DNA of 64,000 bases, from contig NC_080568.1 in the NCBI RefSeq assembly GCF_030253575.1, positions 6,919,501-6,983,500 of the forward strand, read 5' to 3'. This DNA comes from Rhododendron vialii. Lineage: Eukaryota > Streptophyta > Magnoliopsida > Ericales > Ericaceae. The notes beneath the pieces are model-generated. The model saw only the letters and a list, made by a program, of their open reading frames with translations. It was not told the origin of the DNA and did no database searches. The translations under genes and the position numbers were made by a program. Below are positions 55,603 to 64,000 of the stretch, in pieces; positions within the stretch are counted from its first letter, which is position 1; each line of letters starts with the position of its first letter.

Positions 55603-56997
55603 CAAAGTTCTGAATACCGTTTCGGACAGAGTATCGGTTTTCTTATTGGTACGGTACGTATCGGTACCAGTCAGGTATCGGGTACCGTTTCGGATTTACC
55701 GCAACTATAATTATATATAATTATAACTCAAATTTTTTTCCGATACCATGTAATTTCTTCTATAATAAATCAATAAATTTCAAGTAATTGACTTTTCCTC
55801 TACCCAACAAACCCATTTCTTCTCTTCCTTTTTTTTATGGAGTAAATCGGAAAATTACTGCACTTGGACCACTTCCATTCCCTTTTACGGAGTAAATCGG
55901 AAAATTACTGCACTTGGACCACTTCCATTCCCAAACCATGTGCTAAAACCACTGGTTTTGTACACAAAAAAATCCATAGCCTTTTTAACTTTCCCCAATC
56001 CAACTAAACACTCACTCTCTCTCTTCTCTCTCTCTCTCTCTCTCCTCAGACAAACGGAAAACCAGATGGAGACCCGCTTGAGTCTTAAAATTTCCATGAT
56101 GCCCCAGTGTGGTATTGGGGTATCATGCCCCCATTTAATATAGACCACTAGATTAGGTTTTAGGTTAATCTGGACCCTTGGATCAAAACCATCTCCTAAA
56201 AGTAAGGTGGTTTTGTGTTTTTTCAACCATTATACTTACCATGAACACTGGCTCTTCTTACCATACTATATGCTGATACTTACCACAAAATAAGACACAC
56301 TTACCACAACTAAAGGCTGTACTTCAACGTTTTTAGGTGTTTTCAAAATAATTTTAGGAGGGAGGGGGATGGATCCAAGGGATACTAGGAGAGAGGGGCA
56401 TGAATCCAAGGGTTGAGATCGAAAGAAGAGATCCAAAAGTGTTTAAAAAAAAATTGAGGGCATGATGCCCCAATACCGCTTTGGGGCATGGTAGCCGGTG
56501 CCCTTGAGTCTTCCTCTCTCTTTTCTCTCTCTCATACTTACAGTCTTACACGGTTACACCGCTCCATTTTCCTTAACCAGTGGGAAGATCTAATTTCGTC
56601 ACCCTTCTCTTTTATTCTAATTTCTCTAAGTGGATTGTATTATGTATTGTTGAGAGGGATTCCAATGGGAAGATCTATGTAAGTAATCACTTCCAGCCAC
56701 AGTCGGATAAGCTGGAGAAGACCACGAGGAGCCTTTTTTTTTTTTTTTTTCTGATTTCCTCTTTTCTCTTTTTTTTCCTTCTATTTCTCCATTTTCTCCA
56801 CTGCCTGGTGTGAAATGGCCCTGTTTTGCAAAATTCCGTCTGGAATCTCCGGTACCTCCATCTCGTCTGAGATCGTCCGGAATCGCCGGTACTCGCCGGT
56901 AATATCCGAGATTAGAGCCGGAACGGTATTTGAGGTATAAGTTACCGGTTTTATGCAAATCCGATACGTACCGGTCGGTACGGGATTAACAACATTG
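55603..56997. mobile_element. hAT-type non-autonomous element, CAAAGTTCTG family, copy 1
   Basis: GTCAAATC at 55595-55602 and 56998-57005 is a perfect 8-bp duplication. Ends CAAAGTTCTGAATACCG and the complement CAATGTTGTTAATCCCG pair imperfectly, with CCGGTACCG-type subterminal repeats. The empty site is in copy B at 58230-58237. It contains a MULE-like insert at 56087-56502, a local 50-bp duplication near 55845-55930 and a (CT)n tract. No transposase. Confidence 0.9.
56087..56502. mobile_element. MULE-like insert nested in the hAT element
   Basis: CTTGAGTCTT at 56077-56086 and 56503-56512 brackets 416 bp that the sister hAT copy (58793-58802, ATTGAGTCTT) lacks. Each end carries a small hairpin-forming GATGCCCCA...TTGGGG motif. 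A 9-10-bp duplication is the size used by Mutator-like elements. Non-coding. Confidence 0.75.
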
Positions 56998-57200
56998 GTC
57001 AAATCTCAAAGAGGAGCGAATATCCTCTTCCTTTTGAAAGGGAGGAAAGGCCGAAGTGCAAATCGAGTCTTAAGCCCGAAAGGGGTTAAAATTTTACCAT
57101 GATAACGTACTATTTAAATTTGAGAACGGGTAGGGTGTACACTTGCATACGATATGCCTATGTAATCTTTATCATTGAGAGACGTAAAATTTACCACTTA

Positions 57201-57439
57201 GGCTCCGTTCCAGAACACCTTCTTAAAAAATAAGTACTTATTTCACATTTTCAAACTCAAAAATAATATAAATGAAAAATTATTTTTTAATTTTTTTTTC
57301 ACCGTATAAGAGATCTCAATGAGATCTATCAAACAAGATCCATATTGATAAGAAAATTATTGACATAAACACATGATTTTTGAGCTTGAAATTGCCTTCT
57401 TAAAAAATAAGTACTTATTTCCGTTTCCGGAACGGGGCC
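57201..57439. mobile_element. PIF/Harbinger MITE, GGCCCCGTTCC family, copy 4
   Basis: TTA at 57198-57200 and 57440-57442; ends GGCTCCGTTCCAGAAC and TTCCGGAACGGGGCC. The empty site is in copy B at about 59340 (ATCACTCAGAGGCAT). It is the shortest and best preserved of the four copies. Confidence 0.9.
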
Positions 57440-58378
57440 TTAGAGGCATAAAAGTTTAGCAATAGGCGTAACACCTGTAGAGAGTGCATATCATATGCAC
57501 TCTTAACTACTGAAAGGCGTAACCATTTCAAACATAGGCGTAGCATTTTTCAAAAGTAGGGGTGTGTATTGAAGGTTTTTTGCATTGGTGGATTAGGAAA
57601 AATGATTGGGACAAAAATTTAAACACAAGTGCGTTCAAAAAATTGTTCGATTTGCATGGGTTCCATTCAAAGTCACATACTCCTTCAGTGGACACAACAT
57701 TCTCGTGCTCGATTCTCACTCTGCGCTTGCAATCTCAATTCTTGCTCTTGCAAATTTTAGTGGTTTAGAATGTTCTTATGAAAGACATTTTCACACCCGC
57801 CCTCTCGCTCTCACTCTTGCACACAAATGCGCGTTATGCGAAATAGGTTCCACATGGATATTGTGGGGAGAAAGGAGAGTGAAGATGGAACAATGGGCCG
57901 GGTTTCAGTTTGCAGAGTGAAATGGAAAGGAGTTTCCGTTAGTATTGAGAAGATGATAAACACGATTAGAATTTTCCCCCTTTTCCGTTTGAAATGATCA
58001 ATCAAATCCCACATAATTAGACAACTACGCACATTTATTTTTGTAACCAATGAGTTCTGATCCGGCACTTTAATTTATGTTATAAAAAATAAATATATCG
58101 TGGTTATACATCTATCATTATTTTATTGACATTGTTTTATATATGAGCAATATTTGACGAATAAAAATAAAATAAAATTCATCTTCTATATGAGTTCAAA
58201 AAGACCTTATAAAATACTGCAACAGGGCGGTCAAATCTCAAAGAGGAGCAAATATCCTCTTCCTTTTGAAAGGGAGGAAGGCCGAAGTGCGAATCGAGTG
58301 TTAAGCCCGGAAGGGGTTAATTTTACTGTGAAAACCTACTATTAAAATTTGAGAATGGGTTGGGTGTACACTTGCGTA

Positions 58379-59288
58379 CAAAGTTCTGAATACCGTTTCG
58401 GACAGAGTACCGGTTTTCTTATTGGTACGGTACGTACCGGTACCAGTCAGGTACCGGGAACCGTTTCGGATTTACCGCAACTATAATTATATATAAGTAT
58501 AACTCAAATTTTTTTTCGATACCATGCAATTTCTTCTATAATAAATCAATAAATTTCAAGTAATTGACTTTTCCTCTTCCCAACAAACCCATTTCTTCTC
58601 TTCCTTTTTTTTAAATCGGAAAATTACTGCACTTGGACCACTTCCATTCCCAAACCATGTGCTAAAACCACTGATTTTGTACACATAAAAAAATCCACAG
58701 CTTTTTAACTTTTCCCAATCCAACTAAACACTCACTCTCTCTTCTCTCTCTCTCTCTCTCCTCAGACAAACGGAAAACTAGATGAAGACCCGATTGAGTC
58801 TTCCTCTCTCTTTTCTCTCTCTCATACTTACAGTCTTACACGGTTACACCACTCCATTTTCCTTAACCAGTGGGAAGATCTAATTTCATCACCCTTCTCT
58901 TTTATTCTAATTTCTCTAAGTGGGTTGTATTATGTATTGTTGAGAGGGATTCCAATGGGAAGATCTATGTAAGTAATCACTTCCAGTCACGGTCGGATAA
59001 ACAGGAGAAGACCATGAGGAGCCACTTTTTTTTTTCCGATTTCCTCTTTTCTCTTTTTTTTTCTTTCTATTTCTCCATTTTCTCCACTGCCTGGTGTGAA
59101 ATGGCCCTGTTTTGCAAAATTTCGGCCGGAATCTCCGGTACCTCCATCTCGTCCGAGATCGTCCGGAATCGCCGGTACTCGCCGGTAATATCCGAGATTA
59201 GAGCCGGAATGGTATTTGAGGTATAAGTTACCAGTTTTACGCAAATCCGATACGTACTGGCCGGTACGGTACGGGATTAACAACATTG
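58379..59288. mobile_element. hAT-type non-autonomous element, CAAAGTTCTG family, copy 2
   Basis: Perfect 8-bp duplication CTTGCGTA at 58371-58378 and 59289-59296. The empty site is CTTGCATA at 57142-57149 in copy A. It is 910 bp, shorter than copy 1 because it lacks the nested insert and a local duplication. Since its insertion site differs, this is an independent transposition and not a by-product of the tandem duplication. Confidence 0.92.
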
Positions 59289-59752
59289 CTTGCGTATGAT
59301 ATGCACCTGTAACCTTTATCATTGAGAAGCGTAACATTTATCACTCAGAGGCATAAAAATTTACCAATAGGCGTAACACCTGTCATATGCACTCCTAACC
59401 ACTGAGAGGCGTAACATTTTCAAATATAGGCGCAACATTTTTCAAACGTAGGGGGTGTGTATTGGAGATTTTCTCTTTAAATTTTGTTTACTTAGTTTTC
59501 CAAAAATTATAGGTAGTGAATTAATTAAACGAGGATGAAGAAACTTGTTAACTCTTTCTACTCAAAAGAAAAAAAAATTGAAAAAAATGATTGGGACACA
59601 AATGCGTTCAAAAAATTGTTCGATTTGCATGGGTTCCATACAGAGTCACATACTTCTTCAGTGTACACAACATTCTCGCGCTCGATTCTCACTTTGTGCT
59701 TGCACTCTCAATTTCCGCTCTTGTAAATTTTAGTTGTTTGGAATGTTTTTAT

Positions 59753-60452
59753 TGTTGGATTTTTTCCCATAAAAATAGGCCCAATATAATTTTGTTTCGC
59801 CAAAAAGACTAATGTGTGGGCTAGTTTTTTTGGTGGAATATTCTACACAACTTGGCACATGTTTGGCACATGTGTGTGGGTGTCTAACTTAACTTCTCTT
59901 GGAAGCAAATAAGTTTTTTGTCTCCTGGAAAAAAGCAGAGAGAGCGAGAGCGAGCGAGCGAGAGAGAGAGAGAGAGAGAGAGCGGAAGAATAGAAAAGAG
60001 AGAAAAAGGTGTGTGCGCGCTTTCAGTGGAGAAGTGAAAAATCGTGAGTGTGCTACGGTGACTTAAGGAGAAGGCTTGGGGCAGCCATCTTTCTTCTCTG
60101 TTGAAGCAGATTTGGAACAGCTACTTCAGGCTCATTTGGGGCAGATTTGTTCTCGGTTTCGGGCTCCAAATTCAGCTGCTTTTGGAGGGTTTGAAAGCAC
60201 TAGTTTGGTGAGATCTTTCCACTATTTTGTTGTATTTGGTTGGATGCATTTAGAGTGTGTGTGATCTCTTGGAAACCCATTTGTAATTATTGGTGATAGT
60301 GGAAATTGCTTTCTCTCTCCTGTATATGTATCCGAATTTGAGTAATCACGTATATTGGCTGTTATCATTGTGCCTTGTTTATTGTGTGTGTTAATTTTTC
60401 TGACTACGCTTCCGTTTGCGTGTAGGATTGTTTAGGGGGAATAATCCCAACA
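59753..60452 (+). mobile_element. solo LTR, 700 bp
   Basis: Starts TGTTGGATTTTTTCCC and ends AATAATCCCAACA. The 5-bp flanks are TTTAT (59748-59752) and CTTAT (60453-60457), and the empty site in copy A at about 57774-57778 is CTTAT. A purine-rich (GAGC)n/(GA)n tract lies at 59938-59982. No internal coding region; family not determined. Confidence 0.85.
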
Positions 60453-60740
60453 CTTATGAAAGACATTTTCACACCCGCCCTCTCGCTTTCACTCTCGCAT
60501 ACAAATGCGTATTATGCGACATAGGCCTTGACAATTTTTTTAGGGGCTTTTTGGCGGTGATAGGTTCCCCGTGCATATTGTGGGGGGAAAAGAGAGTGAA
60601 GATGGAACAATGGGCTGGGTTTCAGTTTGCCGAGTGAATGGAAAGGAGTTTCCGTTAGTTTTGAGAAGAAGATAAACACTATTAGAATTTCCTCCCTTTT
60701 CCGTTTGAAATGATCAATCAAATCCCACATAATTAGACAG

Positions 60741-61309
60741 TTACATGTACATAGATCATACAAGTCAAAAGGATGGCAACATCAAAAACATTACCGGCTG
60801 TCAAAAAGACGGGAATTGTAACCACCCTCGAGCTAACCTGCTAACCCTGACCCTTAGTCTAATCACGTGTCTCAAAAGATTAATCTTGAGTTATATAGTA
60901 GCTGGTCGGAATCACTTATATACCAATTATACTTTCCTTTTTTGGCCGATATGAGACTGAGTTGGGTGTCAGAATCTTCCCACCTTTTGATGCAATAACC
61001 TTGTTACATTGGCCCAGCAACCTTTCCCTGGTGGTCATGATGTAACATTTAGTTTTGTATATAGCACATCCTTGTGCTTGTACTAGATTCTAGAGGTGCC
61101 TCTCACCATGTAAACCAGGGTTATATGCTCTGATATTAATTGTAACGATCTCGCTCCCGTCTTGTACAATATGATCATACAGGGCGGGAGCGGGTCGATA
61201 CAGGAATGACTATTCAATGGCACGGGTTATTGTCAAGCGGCGTCCAAACTTTTTCTTTATTTTTTTTGCTCGGCAACTTTTTCTTTATTACGAATTCGTA
61301 TAGCCTCCG
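60741..61309. other. spacer, no gene recognised
   Basis: No protein-like frame. The wording around 61100-61200 (TGATATTAATTGTAACGATCTC, in parts) resembles LTR-element ends, but no pair of repeats or target duplication could be found. Confidence 0.35.
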
Positions 61310-62121
61310 CACACTTAATAGCGGGAATTACACATTCTTATGATGAATAGAGGTGTTAGTGCACCAGGTGACAAGGCGTGTGGGGCTGGCAACGTGCATT
61401 TATATGTTCTGCAGCAACATTTACAGGGATTACAAGGTACCCGAGCAACAATCCAATGAGCTGATTTCTAACGGGTTAGAAATCAGCTCATTAAATCTGC
61501 TAACTTCAGTTCGGGTGACGAATCCAGTTCAAATCCAACCCTAGAACGACCGCCTGGATTCTCTGCTGTGAACAATCCTACCTAGCTACAAGGATTACCT
61601 CTCCTTATGGATGACCAATTTTCAGACTACTCAAGCTTTGATCTAGTACATAACTTAATAGCAAAACCTGGAAACAACATTGTCGCAAAAACTCACGGAA
61701 AAGACTACAATACACACCCCTTATTTTGGTGTGTATCATATGTATCCTCAAAAATGTTATGAATTATAAAGAAAATGTTACGAATCGTATTACTAAAAAG
61801 TTACGAACGTATAAAGGTTACGAGATACACCAATATGTTATGAATCATAATGAAAATGTTACGAATCGTATTGTTGAAAGGTTATGAATTATAGAACAAA
61901 AGTTACGAAACACACTAAAATTTTATGAATGAATAATAAAATAGGTGCATATGGAACACCATTTTAAGGGGCGTATATTGTAAACTTTCCCAAAACTCTA
62001 AAACAACAAAAAGCAAAAACTACTCCAAAAACTGCTACAAACAAGAACAGTTATTGAATAACAAAACTCAGAAGACCATCTTGAGTAGCCCAATTTTATT
62101 TGAGTTGGTGACAACCGAAAA
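61310..62121. other. downstream flank of the partial GSTU
   Basis: 61310-61690 matches 7235-8035 and in part 49500-49740. A TTATGAATCATAATGAAAATG-type stretch (about 61740-61930) with repeated GTTACGAAT words follows and is absent from the other copies, so it may be a small insertion. Confidence 0.5.
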
Positions 62122-64000
62122 TTATTGAGCGTTGGCTCCAGCAGCAAACTTCTTGATTACCTTCACAAACACTTCTGTTTTTGGAATAATATCCTTCACA
62201 GCAGCATTCGAACGAAACATCTTGGCCCATTCGAACAGACCAGGGGTCTTGGTTTCGTCGAGCATCTTTACATTGGCAATCACTTCGATCCCACTTATCC
62301 ACCCCAAGAAGCTGCCGAAGGCTATATCAAGGTATCCAATGGTGTCACCGCCGAAGAAGTCTTTTCCCTTGCTACATTTGGCGAAAGCATCCTCCAATGG
62401 CATGAGCCCTTCAATAACTTTCTCTAGTGCTGGTGCTTGTGCCTCCTCTCCCACTGCGTTACGAAGCACCATAATTGTTGGCCACCACTGCGCAATCATG
62501 TACAGTACAATACGATCATTGTGTACTGTGAAAAAATTCCTTTACAAAATATAACTTTCATAAACAAGCTCATCTGTCGCGTAGTGAAGGTGAAACTTAA
62601 GACGCAGAATTTAGCGTAATCAAATTCCTATACCTCTTATAACCTATTTGAATCAATATTCGATCAACCTTGTTAATAGGTTTTCAAAAAATCTATACAA
62701 ACTTTTAAACTAGTAAAGAAGATAGGGCATCTTTAAATGTGACAACCAAAAAAACTTGGGTAAATTTCACTAATTTTTTGGGTAAATTTCACTAACCTCC
62801 CTTGAGCCTTGAGGGTTCTGAAAGATGCAGGGACTTCCCCCCTCAGGTTCTTAAAATTATATTGCCCTCTCTTACTTTACATAGCAATTTATGGATAGTA
62901 ATTTTTTTTCCAATTTTCCATGAAAAGAAAATTGTCAATGAAGCCTACAAGATAAGCGTTTCAAATTATCTTAAGTTGTGGTGTTGGTATGCATCTTAAA
63001 AATAAAAAAGTGTTGAGGTTTGAATGATCGAGAGACCATGGACATGCTTCAGATGAAATTTGGTTTATAAGTCATACTGCTTATCCAGTAATTTCGTAAA
63101 ATTTAATTTGAGCCATGGGCTCATAGTTTTATCTTGTAATTAACTATTTTCGTTGGATAATTAATATTCACTACACTGAGCTAGCTTTGGCGTATGAATT
63201 TGAATAACTATTGTTCAGTTACAATAATTTTGTGAACAATTTTCAATGTTTTAAAGACCAGTAAGCCTTAGTCTTTTTGGACAAAATTTTTAGTGGCTTT
63301 TTGGCACAATCTTTTTAATTGTTTGATCTTAATTTTTACAAGCTTCTGGTTAGAATTTTACATCTTTTTTAGTTTAGACTAGAGGAATCAAAAATAAAAA
63401 AAAATATAGACCAAAGATTGAAAAAATTCACATAAGACGATGGAAAGATCCAAAGTTTTCATTGTCTTATATGGTTTTTTTTCAACTTTGGTCTATGCTT
63501 TTATATTTTTCCGATTTCTCTCATTGAGACTAAAAAAGATAATGTAAAAATCTAACCCGAATAAAAATTAAGAAAAAATAACCAAAGATAAAGAGCTCAC
63601 AAGTCAGTCACTGGCATTAACCCATGGATTTGGGTGGTGACAGAAGGATTTCTCAATCATAAATTTCAAAACTCAATAATTAACCGATCTCCAATTAGTT
63701 AAAGTGTGCATGCATGAAATCATTACAACACCTGTTTATTTCCAAAAAGAAAAGGATCCAGAGAAGTCTCTGCAGTCTCATCTTGTCTATTTATTTTAGC
63801 TATCAATAGTTTAGATTTTAAAAAACTTTTTTTTTCACGAGCGAGGAGAGAATAATTTCTTCCCGCAAAGAGTCTTTCAAAAAATCTATTCATTAAAAAC
63901 ACTTTAGTTTTTTTTTTGTCATTCATTAATCCTAAGCTACACTATTCTAGGGGACTTGGGAGAGGGGAATGGTGCTTACAGAGATCGAACCCTGCTCAAG
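62122..64000 (-). CDS. GSTU: GSTU gene, 3' part (exon 2 plus intron; exon 1 off the window)
   Basis: Exon 2 (62487-62122) is open from the acceptor TGCGCAG|TGGTGGCC to TAA. It encodes 121 residues including AFAKCSKGKDFFGG, DTIGYLDIAFGSFLGW and the C-terminus KFAAGANAQ, very like exon 2 of the gene at 49951. The intron (62488 to beyond 64000) matches that gene's intron by eye up to the right edge (for example GATCGAGAGACC, TTAACCCATGGATTTGGGTGG), so exon 1 should lie shortly beyond. Nothing visible is broken. Confidence 0.85.

Larger units (their letters stand above)
53545..58028. repeat. tandem spacer unit, copy A (enlarged by insertions)
   Basis: Starts at TTTTTGTAACCAATGAGTTCTG and ends at AATCAAATCCCACATAATTAG. 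The same start and end bound copy B at 58029-60740. Removing the listed insertions leaves about 1 kb in each copy, so most of the length is later insertion. No gene was recognised in the unit. Its left part resembles GSTU upstream DNA. Confidence 0.85.
58029..60740. repeat. tandem spacer unit, copy B
   Basis: Second copy of the 1-kb unit. It carries a hAT copy (58379-59288) and a solo LTR (59753-60452) that copy A lacks, and lacks the insertions found in copy A. Confidence 0.85.

Overview
The window is nuclear DNA from a flowering plant, most likely a eudicot. Genes have spliced exons with GT/AG junctions, protein matches are to plant families (tau-class glutathione transferases, Rab geranylgeranyltransferase beta, WAT1/EamA transporters, ARIADNE-type RBR ligases), and intergenic space is AT-rich and packed with plant MITEs, LTR remnants and Helitron, CACTA, MULE and hAT elements. 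The species cannot be named from the sequence alone.

Four genes look functional or potentially so. (1) A tau glutathione transferase (GSTU) on + at 3039-5169, two exons, 230 aa. (2) The complete Rab geranylgeranyltransferase beta subunit (RGTB) on - at 17699-12171, nine exons, 314 aa, with a TRIM element in intron 5. (3) A second GSTU on - at 52858-49951, two exons, 225 aa. (4) A third GSTU whose exon 2 is at 62487-62122 on - and whose exon 1 lies beyond the right edge. Broken genes: a WAT1-like 3' part (8316-9092), an RGTB exon 1-3 copy (33803-34427), an IMP4 exon (28608-28689), an ARIADNE piece (31500-32485) and two GSTU pseudogenes (41473-42877, 44416-45676).

Layout: 1-12 kb holds GSTU-1 among MITEs, with a relic of GSTU downstream DNA beside the WAT1 piece. 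12-18.9 kb is RGTB and its upstream region. 18.9-33.6 kb is a transposon-built island between two copies of the RGTB 5' region; it begins and ends in CACTA-type repeats and contains three direct copies of a 290-bp repeat, captured gene exons and a clear Helitron 3' end. 33.6-37.9 kb is the second RGTB 5' copy followed by a whole MULE. 38-46.4 kb has a LINE-derived insertion with 14-bp target duplications, more MITEs and two duplicated dead GSTU copies. 46.4-64 kb holds two further GSTU copies on either side of a tandemly duplicated 1-kb unit (53.5-60.7 kb) enlarged by at least seven insertions.

Several insertions can be checked inside the window, because a duplicated copy keeps the empty site. 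This gives target-site duplications for two hAT copies, one MULE-like insert, two solo LTRs, one 8-bp-TSD element, one PIF/Harbinger MITE and one Stowaway MITE. Nothing here is a new enzymatic system. The notable content is genome architecture: gene-fragment capture in a Helitron/CACTA island, its junction with an RGTB duplication at a short microhomology, and birth and death of a GSTU array.
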